57,390 nucleotides of DNA from assembly GCF_003316765.1 (NCBI RefSeq), contig NZ_NIJF01000065.1, positions 1 through 57,390 of the forward strand, given 5' to 3'. This stretch comes from Bacillus sp. P14.5 (GTDB lineage Bacteria > Bacillota > Bacilli > Bacillales > Bacillaceae_B). The number at the start of each line of letters is the position of its first letter. The stretch's first letter is position 1. Both the position numbers and the translations under genes were made by a program. The notes under the pieces were generated by a model. That model was not told the origin of the DNA, did no database searches, and saw only the letters and a list, made by a program, of their open reading frames with translations. Shown here piece by piece: positions 10,004 to 18,507 of the stretch.

Positions 10004-10599
10004 ATGAAAATATTTTTAAGTTTTAGATATACATATTCACACAGTAGATAATAGGAGAAACCAATGAGAAAACCGGCAAGTATATCTGATGGAAAGTGAG
10101 CCGAATCGACTGTCCTGCTAATTCCTGTCAGAAGTGCCAGAGACACGGCTGCTGCATAAACAGCTAATTTTCCTTTTTCGGAACTGATCATTTGGGAAAT
10201 AAAGAATGCCAGTACCAGCATAAAGATAAGACCAACCATCGCGTGGCCGCTTGGAAAACTAAACCCTTCTTCGCCATGCAGCGCTTGTGGCCTTTCCCTT
10301 TCCACTGCGGATTTCAGAAATTTATTTACAAGATTCCCTCCGCCTATGGCCAAAACAGTAAATAGGATTCCAACAAAATTCCGATCTTTAAAACCGAGCC
10401 AAAGAATCAGGATTATACTGAATGTACCAATGACCAGTTCGCTTCCTATTATAGAAAAATGAGCTAATAAGGGGACGCTTTTGAATACAGCGAAAAACGG
10501 CTGATCAAACCACTCTATATTATCTGTATAGACAAGCAAAATAAGAGCCAGGAAAGCTGCAGATGCTATCCACCCCCATATTATTTTATTCATAAACAT
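9961..10599 (-). CDS. PAP2-family membrane phosphatase
   Basis: 212 residues, six membrane helices. The three PAP2 motifs are present in order: K(x)6RP-like KSAVERERP, PSGH inside FSFPSGHAMVG, and SRTVDSAHFPSD containing the catalytic His and Asp. Such enzymes dephosphorylate lipid substrates (phosphatidic acid, undecaprenyl pyrophosphate, phosphatidylglycerophosphate) on the outer membrane face; the exact substrate is not readable. ATG 10599 or 10593 follows GGAGGTGG. The last residues are encoded by the shared terminator. Divergent from yhaA. Confidence 0.85.
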   Translation of the reverse strand: MFMNKIIWGWIASAAFLALILLVYTDNIEWFDQPFFAVFKSVPLLAHFSIIGSELVIGTFSIILILWLGFKDRNFVGILFTVLAIGGGNLVNKFLKSAVERERPQALHGEEGFSFPSGHAMVGLIFMLVLAFFISQMISSEKGKLAVYAAAVSLALLTGISRTVDSAHFPSDILAGFLIGFSYYLLCEYVYLKLKNIFIKKMNHKSGLSPYS

Positions 10600-10746
10600 T
10601 TTCCACCTCCCCTGTTTGTTTTACCATATATGAAAGCAGTTCAACTAAAAAGAACTAACTCCGGCAATATTAAACTTGTAATGTTATACTATTCTTAATT
10701 TTCATATATATTAACAGCGACAAAGTTGTCTGAGGGAGGAAGTTTA

Positions 10747-11919
10747 ATGCTCGATAAACTGCGTAATAGATTGGAAAGTGACTTTGATGAAATGGTTGAA
10801 ATCCGACGCTACATGCATCAGAACCCCGAACTTTCCTTTAAGGAAGAAAAGACTGCTCAATATATTACCGACTTTTATCGTCAACTGGATATTGAGGTCA
10901 CACCAGGAGTTGGCGGCAACGGTGTTGTGGCCAGGATACAAGGAGGAAAACCCGGGAAGACGATTGCTTTAAGAGCAGATTTTGACGCCCTTCCCATCCA
11001 GGACGAAAAAAAGGTTCCTTATCGTTCCAAGATAGATGGAGTCATGCATGCTTGCGGCCATGATGGACATACAGCTGCCCTGTTGATACTGGCCAGAGCC
11101 ATGAATGAAATGAAAGAGGAACTGCCGGGTTCTTATGTATTCATACATCAGCATGCAGAAGAGTACGCGCCAGGAGGAGCGAAGCCTATGGTGGAAGCCG
11201 GCTGCCTTGATGGAGTCGATGCTGTATTCGGCACACATCTCTGGGCAACCGAGCCGCTTGGAAAAATTCAATATCGCACAGGTCCTATCATGGCGGCGGC
11301 AGACAGATTTGAAATTGTCATACAAGGTGCAGGAGGACATGGTGCCCAGCCTCACAAAACAAAGGATTCTATCGTAACCGCTTCGCAATTGACCGGCACA
11401 CTGCAGCAGATTGTCAGCCGCAGAGTCAACCCGATTGAACCGGCTGTTGTCACTATTGGCTCATTTGTGGCAGAAAATGCCTTCAACGTCATTGCGGATA
11501 CAGCCAAATTGGCCGGTACAGTAAGAACCTTCAGTGAAGAAACCAGAGACTTCATTATCAGTGAAATGGAAAGAATCATTAAAGGCACTTGCCTCTCAGC
11601 TGACTGCTCGTATTCCTTTGAGTATGATAAAGGCTATCCGGCTGTGGTAAATCACAAAGAGGAAACAGAGCATCTTATCAAGGCCGCAGAAGGTGTAAAT
11701 GGGGTCAGTGAAGTTGAAGAGTGTGAAATGCAGATGGGCGGAGAAGACTTTGCCTACTACCTGCAAAAGGTTCCCGGCACCTTTTTCTTTACAGGCGCAA
11801 AGCCTGAAGGAGTCGAAATCCCCTTTCCCCATCACCACCCGAAATTCGATTTCAATGAGAAAGCGATGCTGACCGCTGCATGTGTTCTTGCAAACGCAGC
11901 TATTACTTACGCAGAATGA
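10747..11919 (+). CDS. yhaA: M20 family N-acyl-amino-acid amidohydrolase (YhaA-like)
   Basis: 390 residues from ATG 10747. A TTG 21 nt upstream is in frame, but the GAGGGAGGA ribosome-binding site lies between the two, so the ATG is the start. Peptidase M20D signatures: metal ligands in HACGHDGH, HQHAEE with the general-base Glu, GTHLW and the C-terminal MGGEDFAYY. The fold is a zinc/metal catalytic domain with an inserted dimerisation domain (about 185-295). It hydrolyses N-acyl or N-acetyl amino acids; the true substrate is unknown. Position next to ecsC matches B. subtilis yhaA. Cytosolic. Confidence 0.82.
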   Translation: MLDKLRNRLESDFDEMVEIRRYMHQNPELSFKEEKTAQYITDFYRQLDIEVTPGVGGNGVVARIQGGKPGKTIALRADFDALPIQDEKKVPYRSKIDGVMHACGHDGHTAALLILARAMNEMKEELPGSYVFIHQHAEEYAPGGAKPMVEAGCLDGVDAVFGTHLWATEPLGKIQYRTGPIMAAADRFEIVIQGAGGHGAQPHKTKDSIVTASQLTGTLQQIVSRRVNPIEPAVVTIGSFVAENAFNVIADTAKLAGTVRTFSEETRDFIISEMERIIKGTCLSADCSYSFEYDKGYPAVVNHKEETEHLIKAAEGVNGVSEVEECEMQMGGEDFAYYLQKVPGTFFFTGAKPEGVEIPFPHHHPKFDFNEKAMLTAACVLANAAITYAE

Positions 11920-11926
11920 CTGATAT

Positions 11927-11950
11927 GCCGGTACATCTGTGCCGGCTTTT
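11927..11950 (+). terminator. terminator of yhaA
   Basis: GCCGGTAC, loop ATCT, GTGCCGGC (one G-T pair), followed by TTTTCTT, directly after the yhaA stop. Confidence 0.8.
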
Positions 11951-12055
11951 CTTGATTTGACGGCACTTAAGACCGCGCTCCATTTGCGAGGGACATCATC
12001 TTCACAAAAAACATATTTCATGCACCTCGCTGCATGGTCCAGGCCCATTATCCCG

Positions 12056-12095
12056 AAAAAAAGACGCACCCCGCTCATCCAGCGAAGTGCGTCTT
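12056..12095 (-). terminator. terminator of ecsABC
   Basis: Arms AAGACGCAC and GTGCGTCTT. Read on the minus strand, the stem ends in seven T. It lies just past the ecsC stop codon. Confidence 0.88.
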
Positions 12096-12119
12096 GAAAT
12101 AACTTAAAAAGCAAAAAAT

Positions 12120-12838
12120 CTATGAAGACTGCTGGTTAAAGAATCTCCGACGGTATCCATATACAGCCGCCTCACCCAGTTCCTCCAATAATCCATAGTT
12201 GGCATAGGCACCGACCACTGCCCCGATGCCCGGAATGAGCTGAAGCATCTTCACAAAGTCGATATAATCACGGTATTCCTGCTGAAATACTTTCCAGTCC
12301 AGTTCAACCAGTCCATCTTTTTTTCTTCCCAGTGGTCGATGATGGATATTACTTCGCGGCGGTGATCGTCACTGGAGAACGCCAGCTGAAAAATATAAAG
12401 CATGAACAATCTTTCCTCATAAGACGACGGATCATATCCGTGGATTTTAGCTGCTTCATACAAATATTTCATCTTGATGGAGAGCAATAAAGGAAAATCA
12501 GCAAGCCCTAGAAAAATCCCTCCAGCTCCAGTGCCGGCTCCCTCCACTGCAGCGGCCTTCCTGTAAAATGACAGCCTTTCCCCCATATGCTTTTCCTTTT
12601 CTTCAAAACTCTCAGGTACGGTTACTTTACTGCTGGAAACAAACCCTGAACCAGCGAGAGTCACTTTCACCATATTTTTAATGCTGTCAGTAATGACCGT
12701 GTGAACTTTCTCAGGAATTACCGAGTTGAATTTTAACTGAGCCCTCTTAGCGGTACGATTTAATATTCCCGACCGTTTCAGTTTCTTTCTCTTCCACGTT
12801 TCCATATCGTTTCGAGCCTGATTTTCATAGATGCTCAT
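12120..12838 (-). pseudogene. ecsC: EcsC (apparent frameshift)
   Basis: The first frame (from ATG 12838) encodes about 180 EcsC residues including EGAGTGAGGIFLG and ADFPLLLSIKMKYLYEAA, then runs out. The true C-terminus continues in another frame as KVFQQEYRDYIDF...LIPGIGAVVGAYAN and ends at 12120. The frames join if one A is added to the A7 run (T7 at 12318-12324, plus strand), giving 239 residues, close to B. subtilis EcsC (236). EcsC is a poorly characterised, partly hydrophobic protein co-transcribed with the Ecs transporter. Because every long frameshift here is in a homopolymer, I favour sequence error. Confidence 0.82.
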
Positions 12839-12868
12839 CTGTCACACCAGTCCTTTTCATTCTTTCTT

Positions 12869-12948
12869 CGATAATGCGTCCTATCAATTCCAGCTTCTAT
12901 TACCGCTGCCGGCGGGTATCTGTAAGGCAAGCGAGATGGGCATTATCG
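12869..12948. other. inverted repeat in the ecsB-ecsC gap
   Basis: CGATAATGC (12869-12877) is exactly complementary to GCATTATCG (12940-12948); a smaller TACC..GGTA hairpin lies inside. It occupies the 196-bp gap between ecsB and ecsC and has no T-tract, so it may be an RNA processing or stability structure. Confidence 0.5.
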
Positions 12949-13034
12949 ACTGAACCGCCTGTTCATGGGGGCTCTCCGACAAGTGTAAAGAATGCTTTTT
13001 TATATAATACGAATGAAGAAGGACAGAGTTTCAC

Positions 13035-14255
13035 TCAGTAGTCGAATTTCTTCAGCCTCTGAATGAGGTAGGAGAAAGAAAATACATATGAGAACAGCAG
13101 GCCTGCAGCAAGCATTAAAGCAGCTCCTGTCCATTGTCCGCTCAGCAGCAGGGCCAATGAGAACAGGACTGCCTGGACAATCAATGACCAAAACACAACT
13201 TTTTGAAATGATTGTTTCTTTATACCCTTGGCTACTGGATAAAGAGATACCCATATTTTATAATCAAACCGCTTGAACATCGGGATCAACTGGAACCCTG
13301 TCAGGTACATAAACAGCATGCCGATCACAATGCCGAGCCAAAGCGTGTCGCTGAAAAAGAGAATGACCATGGCAATCAGGGACAAGCGGATATATAAACC
13401 GAAATACTCACTGGTCCTGAGAAGGGAACGCATATATAAGAACGTAAAGGTCTGCTTCTGTTCATACCTGGGCATGTTCATCAAGCCGTCAAGCCACTTT
13501 CTCCTGTGCACTTTCCCTTTCAGCTTTGGTACGTCCGTGAACATATTAGCCATTCTGTAAAACAGCAGCATCCTTTGCTCCTCCAAGGAAATCAGCACAT
13601 CCCATTTCACACTTTTTTCTTTTACAGAATACTTGAAATAAACTAAGTATCCTATAAGGATGACCGCCACGACAGCAGCCAGCACAAGAGAGGCATCACT
13701 GAGGACCATGTATAAGAAAACGGCATTTAAAGCGAACCTGACAGCATAGTCAACGAGATGCGCTTCACGTTCTTGGTTTTTCAAGGTGTACCATCGCACA
13801 TAAAGGTTCCATACCTTCAGTCCTAAAAGAAGCCCCAGGAGAAGGAAGAACGATTGAAATCCCTGCCCGGTCACCTTCACATACATCGGCATCATTGCCG
13901 CAAGGACGAGAAGCAGTATATAGGATTGAGAAATGAAACTCGCCCATATCCCTTTTTGAAAAAAAGATTTCATCCGGCTTTCCAAAGGAAGCAAAAAGAC
14001 TGCGTCCGCTTCACGCAGGAAAGTGTAAACAGGACTCCAGGACAGGAGCAGCGCCAGTATTACCGCCATGATTAGAGGAGCAGGAAAAGAACTGTCCAGA
14101 GTCGCAACCCACTGGTTATATGTAAAAGCACCGCCGCCCAGCGCAAAAATCAGCACGAACAGAAGATGGTCATTAAACATATAGCGAAGATATTTCCTAA
14201 GTTCAGCGTTATATTCTACTACCCTTTTTTTCCATATTTCATCGATATTCTTCAT
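13035..14255 (-). CDS. ecsB: EcsB, ABC transporter membrane subunit
   Basis: 406 residues (B. subtilis EcsB 408). A soluble N-terminal segment with IWKKRVVEYNAELRKYLRYMF is followed by about ten hydrophobic helices. It overlaps the ecsA stop by 4 nt (ATGA), so it is translationally coupled to the ATPase. Family knowledge: EcsAB affects secretion, competence and sporulation in B. subtilis and, in related Firmicutes, exports short hydrophobic peptide fragments left by intramembrane proteolysis. Intact frame. Confidence 0.9.
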   Translation of the reverse strand: MKNIDEIWKKRVVEYNAELRKYLRYMFNDHLLFVLIFALGGGAFTYNQWVATLDSSFPAPLIMAVILALLLSWSPVYTFLREADAVFLLPLESRMKSFFQKGIWASFISQSYILLLVLAAMMPMYVKVTGQGFQSFFLLLGLLLGLKVWNLYVRWYTLKNQEREAHLVDYAVRFALNAVFLYMVLSDASLVLAAVVAVILIGYLVYFKYSVKEKSVKWDVLISLEEQRMLLFYRMANMFTDVPKLKGKVHRRKWLDGLMNMPRYEQKQTFTFLYMRSLLRTSEYFGLYIRLSLIAMVILFFSDTLWLGIVIGMLFMYLTGFQLIPMFKRFDYKIWVSLYPVAKGIKKQSFQKVVFWSLIVQAVLFSLALLLSGQWTGAALMLAAGLLFSYVFSFSYLIQRLKKFDY

Positions 14256-14992
14256 TGATCCATTTCTTCCTTTGTCAGTTCAATATAAATATCATCTAGA
14301 GTGGCAGACGGCATACCGAATTCCAGGCGAAGCTCCTGCAGTGTCCCTTTGGCTCTGATTTGCCCGTCATGCAGAATGACAAAAGAATCGCAGTACCTTT
14401 CAGCGGTTGCCAGAATGTGAGTCGACATCAGGATACCGGCTCCGTTTTTCTTCATTTCCTCCATCCAGTTCAACAGTGACTGAATTCCGAGGGGATCAAG
14501 ACCGACAAAAGGTTCATCAATGATATACAGACTTGGCTGAACCAAAAATGCGCACATGATCATGACCTTCTGTTTCATCCCTTTTGAAAAATGGGAAGGA
14601 AACCATCCAAGCTTCTTTTGCATACGGAATTCCTTCAGAAGCCCTTCTGCCCTCTTTTTATATTCCTCTTCAGGAAGACCATAAGCCATGGCAGTCAGCC
14701 TCATATGTTCCTCAAGGGTCAATTCATCATATAGGATCGGGGTTTCCGGTATGTAAGCAAACTGTTTTCGGTACTCATCCGTATCGCTTTTTAATTGGAG
14801 GCCATTTATGTTTATTTCTCCCTGTTTAGGTTCCATTAATCCGATTATATGTTTGATCGTCGTGCTCTTTCCGGCACCATTTAAGCCGATAAGGCCGACG
14901 ATTTCCTTAGAATCAATACTAAATGATATGTCTTTCAAGACTGGTTTTCTCGTATAGCCTCCAACCAGATGCTGAATATCCAAAAGTGACAC
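14252..14992 (-). CDS. ecsA: EcsA, ABC transporter ATPase
   Basis: 246 residues from GTG 14992. A TTG at 14998 is in frame but lies almost on the GAGAGGG ribosome-binding site; the GTG gives 8-nt spacing and the expected MSLL N-terminus. Walker A GLNGAGKST (36-44), signature FSKGMKQK, Walker B LYIIDEPFVGLD and switch His in STHILATAERY. It powers EcsB. First gene of ecsABC, divergent from hit. The 600-bp upstream region contains a duplicated motif of unknown role. Confidence 0.93.
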   Translation of the reverse strand: MSLLDIQHLVGGYTRKPVLKDISFSIDSKEIVGLIGLNGAGKSTTIKHIIGLMEPKQGEININGLQLKSDTDEYRKQFAYIPETPILYDELTLEEHMRLTAMAYGLPEEEYKKRAEGLLKEFRMQKKLGWFPSHFSKGMKQKVMIMCAFLVQPSLYIIDEPFVGLDPLGIQSLLNWMEEMKKNGAGILMSTHILATAERYCDSFVILHDGQIRAKGTLQELRLEFGMPSATLDDIYIELTKEEMDQ

Positions 14993-15149
14993 AAGCAACG
15001 CCCTCTCTTTTTGTTGTTGTTTTTATTTTAGCAAAGCGGCAGGTTCCAGGCTATGCAGGAACCTTACGCACCTCTTCATATTCCAACTTTTCCCTGTAGT
15101 AACCTGTTCAATATTGGCCATCATAATGGAGGAAGGGGACAGCAAATAA

Positions 15150-15436
15150 AAAACGGGGTGGTTGTTAAAGACCGGTATCCGATTTAAACGTTTGCTTTCA
15201 ATAATTTTAGGGGATGGTCGTCATGCATAGTATTGACTGTACTCACACCATAATTTTTAACATACTTTAAAAATGAGGTGTTTATCAAAGAGAAAAGACT
15301 GTCAATGAACTCTTAAAGTGTAAAAGCTATAAGATAAGGGGATGGTCGCTTTGAACCAGAGTCAGACAAAACAGAATCTCTATACTCACTGATCTTGCAA
15401 AAAAATGCAAAATGAGGTGTTTATCGCAGAGCATTC
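15150..15436. repeat. duplicated two-block motif between ecsA and hit
   Basis: GGGGATGGTCG occurs at 15210 and 15338, and AAAATGAGGTGTTTATC at about 15270 and 15409, always in the same order with 50-60 nt between blocks. A weaker GGGGTGGTTGTT at 15156 may be a third first block. Short ATG frames start in each block (11-18 codons) but none has a spaced ribosome-binding site. No T-tract follows. The region 14993-15591 has no other gene. Confidence 0.6.
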
Positions 15437-15480
15437 AGACGTTCCACAAATGAACCTATAATATAGTCCTCCTTCAAATG

Positions 15481-15535
15481 GGGCTGGCAGAGGGTGATGC
15501 TGATATTACCTTCTTGCCAGCCTCTTCTCTGTCCT
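15481..15535 (+). terminator. weak terminator-like hairpin upstream of hit
   Basis: GGCTGGCA (15482-15489) pairs with TGCCAGCC (15515-15522), followed by a pyrimidine-rich but interrupted T-tract. It may end transcripts from the duplicated-motif region. Confidence 0.45.
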
Positions 15536-15591
15536 TTCCATTATTTCACTTCTTATGATAAAATCAGAAAAACACAGAAAGGCGGGATAGT

Positions 15592-16011
15592 ATGAGTGAC
15601 TGTATTTTTTGTAAAATCATCGACGGAGAGATTCCTTCATCCAAAGTATATGAGGATGAACACGTCCTTGCATTCCTCGATATCAGCCAGGTAACCAAGG
15701 GACACACTCTTGTAATACCTAAAGTACATAAAGAAAATATTTATGATCTGACAGAAGAAACAGCTGCTAAGGTTTTTTCAGCGGTGCCCAAAATATCAAA
15801 TGCGATCAAGGCTGAATATAATCCTATCGGCTTAAACATCCTCAATAACAACGGTGAAGATGCAGGACAATCTGTCTTCCATTTTCATATGCACATCATC
15901 CCTCGCTATGGGCAGGGTGACGGATTTGGGGCAGTATGGAAAACACACACAGATCAATACACTCCTGACGATTTGAAAGAAATTGCAGAAGGAATCAGCA
16001 AGCACCTGTAA
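15592..16011 (+). CDS. hit: HIT-family nucleotide-binding protein Hit
   Basis: 139 residues. The histidine triad is FHFHMHIIP near residue 100, preceded by LNILNNNGEDAGQSV; the N-terminal CIFCKIIDGEIPS has the two Cys of the zinc-binding form of this family. HIT proteins hydrolyse AMP-linked substrates such as AMP-lysine or AMP-NH2; the physiological substrate in Bacillus is unknown. The ATG follows AAAGGCGGG. It is divergent from ecsA, as in B. subtilis, monocistronic, and has its own terminator. Confidence 0.92.
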   Translation: MSDCIFCKIIDGEIPSSKVYEDEHVLAFLDISQVTKGHTLVIPKVHKENIYDLTEETAAKVFSAVPKISNAIKAEYNPIGLNILNNNGEDAGQSVFHFHMHIIPRYGQGDGFGAVWKTHTDQYTPDDLKEIAEGISKHL

Positions 16012-16047
16012 AACAAACATCCCTTTACTAATTACACAATAGAAACG

Positions 16048-16075
16048 AAAACTCCTCCTAACACGGGGAGTTTTT
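16048..16075 (+). terminator. terminator of hit
   Basis: AAAACTCC and GGAGTTTT arms followed by a T5 run, just after hit. Confidence 0.85.
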
Positions 16076-16247
16076 ATATACCATTTTGACCTCAATCAAC
16101 TTATCATCGGATGTCAAAGTGTTCACACATACTGCCATTTTGCAGCATAAAAGGCCTGATCAAAAAATTCAAACCTTTTGCTGTTAATGCGATTCATGCT
16201 GTGATATACTATTTTTAACTTTTCGCTGCCGGCAATGAGTGCACGGC

Positions 16248-16292
16248 GGGAGAAGCAAAGTTGAGAAAAGATTAGATGAGGAGAGATGAGAA
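16248..16292 (+). promoter_or_regulatory. predicted TRAP (MtrB) binding site over the trpP ribosome-binding site
   Basis: NAG-type triplets recur with perfect 5-nt period just before the ATG at 16293: GGG 16248, AAG 16253, AAG 16258, GAG 16263, AAG 16268, TAG 16273, GAG 16278, GAG 16283, GAG 16288, each separated by exactly 2 nt. The last GAGs are also the Shine-Dalgarno sequence. In B. subtilis, tryptophan-loaded TRAP binds (G/U)AG repeats and blocks trpP translation this way. MtrB itself is outside the window. Confidence 0.85.
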
Positions 16293-16815
16293 ATGAATAC
16301 AAAATCTTTAGTCGCACTTTCACTGTTAGTAGGGATAGGTGCTGTACTGCACGCTGTCATCCCGGGAGTATTTCTTGGAATGAAGCCGGACATGATGCTG
16401 ACAATGATGTTTTTAGGCATTTTTTATTTCCAGACAAAAAAATGTACTGCTGCTAGGAATCACTACCGGAATTATTTCCGGCCTGACAACACAGTTTCCG
16501 GCAGGTTTCATCCCTAACCTGATTGACAAACCGCTAACTGCATTTGTCTTCTATTTAATGGTTCTGGGAGTTAAAAAATATTCAAATACGATTGCAGGGA
16601 CAGCTGTCCTGACAGCCGTTGGAACAATTATTTCAGGTGTTTTCTTCCTGACTTCCGCTTACTTGATAGCAGGCCTTCCAGGAGCATTCCTTGGTTTGTT
16701 CGCCGCCGTGGTACTGCCGGCAGCACTGGTCAATGCGGGAGCAATGTTTGTGGTTTATCCACTTGTTACAACGATCATCAAGCGAACCAGTTTCGCACAA
16801 TCGGCTTCATCATAA
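16293..16815 (+). pseudogene. trpP: TrpP, tryptophan transporter (apparent frameshift)
   Basis: The first frame gives the TrpP N-terminus (VGIGAVLHAVIPG, GMKPDMMLTMMFLGIF). The rest, NVLLLGITTGIISG onward to the final TTIIKRTSF, continues in another frame to 16815. The break lies between T3 (16427-16429) and A7 (16436-16442). Either one extra base, or one missing T plus one missing A, explains it; the latter restores FPDKKNVLLLG, the spacing of B. subtilis TrpP (172 residues; about 174 here). A hydrophobic five- to six-helix protein for tryptophan uptake. TRAP-type control is predicted upstream. Confidence 0.85.
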
Positions 16816-16844
16816 AAACAGCCTTAATTTCCATAATAAAAATC

Positions 16845-16873
16845 AAAAAGGAACCTATTTTGGGTTCCTTTTT
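16845..16873. terminator. bidirectional terminator after trpP
   Basis: AAAAAGGAACC, loop, GGTTCCTTTTT; A-rich on one side and T-rich on the other, between trpP and a converging small gene. Confidence 0.9.
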
Positions 16874-16903
16874 ATTGTTCACTTATTAAGAGACAACAGG
16901 AAC

Positions 16904-17122
16904 CTACGTCACCGCAACCCACAGCAGGATGCCCAGAACCAACGTGATGGCCCCTCCTGCTGCCAATACACCAGCTCTTCTCTTCAAGATGTTTTTTGGC
17001 GGATACATTCCCGGCTTTTGTGCAGCCATAAAATAGTGGACCGTGCCAAAGAACAATATTGCGCTCAACGCGAAAAATCCGAATATAATGCCATCCACAT
17101 CCTCCACCCCTTCCTTCTTCAA
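16904..17122 (-). CDS. small two-TM membrane protein, unknown; start uncertain
   Basis: 72 codons with two hydrophobic helices (about 12-32 and 50-70) and a GTVHYFMAAQKPGMYPP loop. I do not recognise the family. The nominal TTG 17122 has no ribosome-binding site. An AGGAGG lies 8 nt before ATG 17135, but that ATG is in another frame; changing the A5 run at 17123-17127 by one base would join them as MRKTLKKEGVEDVDG. GTG 17101 after GGAAGGGG is another possible start. Converges on trpP with a shared terminator. Confidence 0.55.
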   Translation of the reverse strand: MKKEGVEDVDGIIFGFFALSAILFFGTVHYFMAAQKPGMYPPKNILKRRAGVLAAGGAITLVLGILLWVAVT

Positions 17123-17229
17123 AGTTTTTCCGCATGGCTTCTTCCTCCTGACCCTGGATACTAAAAGACCCTTATCTTATAAGAGGAAAAGCTAACGAAA
17201 AACTTTCCTTAAACACCCCTATAAGACAT

Positions 17230-17253
17230 GTTTATGCCGAAATGAAAGGGTTA
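17230..17253 (+). promoter_or_regulatory. possible sigma-B-type promoter for yhaH
   Basis: GTTTAT (17230-17235), 12-bp spacer, GGGTTA (17248-17253), about 100 nt before the yhaH start. It resembles GTTT-N12-14-GGGTAT. Motif match only; one base of the -10 deviates. Confidence 0.35.
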
Positions 17254-17352
17254 TGAGAAAAGTTGATTAGGGTTTTGCCGAAAAGGGTAAAAAGGAAATA
17301 ATGACTATGGTGTCGAAATAAAAATTCAAGATTAGATTTGGGGGAAAAATAA

Positions 17353-17709
17353 ATGAAATTGAAATCAGTTACCTTCGGAATATTAGCCGGAAGTGCAATC
17401 GGAGCAATAGCGACACTTCTCTCTGCTCCTCAATCCGGAAAAGATCTGAAAGGACAAATCAGCCAGAATAAAGACGAATGGAAAGCTGTTCTGACAGAAA
17501 TCAAAACAAACTCTGTTGAGGTCAAAGATTCTGTTTCACGCCTGACAACTGAAAGTAAACAGACAATTACCAATCTCAAAGATGAAATGCAAAGTTCTAT
17601 CCAAACCTGGCAGGGCGAGACAGAACCGAACATCCAGCATATCAAAGATGATATCAGCGCAATCGAACAACTGGCTGATAATATGGAGCAAAAAATCAGC
17701 AAACAATAA
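17353..17709 (+). CDS. yhaH: YhaH, YtxH-domain protein
   Basis: 118 residues, the same length as B. subtilis YhaH. The N-terminal hydrophobic Gly/Ala segment GILAGSAIGAIATLLSAPQSG (about 9-29) is the YtxH signature: a membrane-associated helix ending in APxSGK. The remainder is a long amphipathic coiled-coil-like helix rich in Lys, Glu, Ser and Thr. Members are often general-stress proteins of unknown role. The ATG follows GGGGGA. Strong terminator after the gene. Confidence 0.82.
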   Translation: MKLKSVTFGILAGSAIGAIATLLSAPQSGKDLKGQISQNKDEWKAVLTEIKTNSVEVKDSVSRLTTESKQTITNLKDEMQSSIQTWQGETEPNIQHIKDDISAIEQLADNMEQKISKQ

Positions 17710-17714
17710 TTTTT

Positions 17715-17749
17715 AAAAGCCCGGCAAGCTATTTTGCCGGGCTTTTTTT
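17715..17749 (+). terminator. terminator of yhaH
   Basis: AAAGCCCGGCAA and TTGCCGGGCTTT arms, then seven T. Confidence 0.93.
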
Positions 17750-17937
17750 ATGCCTCATCAAGAAGGAAATCCTCTATAATAAAGAAAAAAATCTACCTTT
17801 CGAAAAATTTAGTAAATTTAAACCTTTATTAATTTTTATTTTATTGGCATAATAAAAGAGAGGGATTTGTAAGACTTATAGATTAGTTGAAATTAGACAC
17901 GGTGAATCAATCAACTTTTGCAAAGCGGGTGAATCAT

Positions 17938-18507
17938 ATGGAAGAAAGAGAATACTCCATGAAGGAAGCGATGTTGTTCAGCCAAAGAATGGCACAACTG
18001 AGCAAGGCCTTATGGAAAGCGATTGAAAAAGATTGGCAGCAGTGGATTAAACCCTACGATCTCAATATAAATGAACATCATATTCTATGGATTTCCTACC
18101 ATTTGAAAGGTGCTTCTATTTCAGATGTAGCCAAATTCGGGGTAATGCATGTATCAACGGCTTTCAACTTTTCCAAAAAGTTAGAAGAAAGGGAATTGCT
18201 TCGCTTTTCCAAGAGGGAAAATGACAAACGCAATACCTATATCCAACTCACTGAAAAAGGTGAAAGCGTTTTACTTGAATTAATGAGGAATTATCAGCCT
18301 GAAAAACATTCAATCTTTGAGGGAGTTACCCCTCTCAGGGAACTTTATGGACGTTTTCCCGATATGATTGAAATGATGGCTGTGGTTAAAAATATTTACG
18401 GAAATGACTTTATGGAAATCTTCGAAAAGTCCTTCCATAATATTGAAGCCGAATTCATTGAGGAAGACGGTAAACTTCAAAAAGTTTCTTCTGATGACGG
18501 AGCCTGA
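17938..18507 (+). CDS. hpr: Hpr/ScoC, MarR-type transition-state regulator
   Basis: 190 residues from ATG 17938. An in-frame TTG at 17887 would add 17 residues, but the conserved protein begins near [16 protein letters not shown]. The winged-helix core is very highly conserved: [63 protein letters not shown]. In B. subtilis, Hpr represses extracellular protease genes, peptide transporters and sporulation genes and is part of the AbrB/SinR transition-state network. The C-terminal tail is acidic. Converges with yhaI with no gap. Confidence 0.95.
   Translation: MEEREYSMKEAMLFSQRMAQLSKALWKAIEKDWQQWIKPYDLNINEHHILWISYHLKGASISDVAKFGVMHVSTAFNFSKKLEERELLRFSKRENDKRNTYIQLTEKGESVLLELMRNYQPEKHSIFEGVTPLRELYGRFPDMIEMMAVVKNIYGNDFMEIFEKSFHNIEAEFIEEDGKLQKVSSDDGA

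Noticed and set aside
15217..15460. Small peptide genes (11-18 codons) in the ecsA-hit duplicated motif, as EcsAB substrates
   Set aside because: No properly spaced ribosome-binding site before any of the ATGs and no hydrophobic signal-like segment; the conserved blocks are better read as DNA or RNA motifs.
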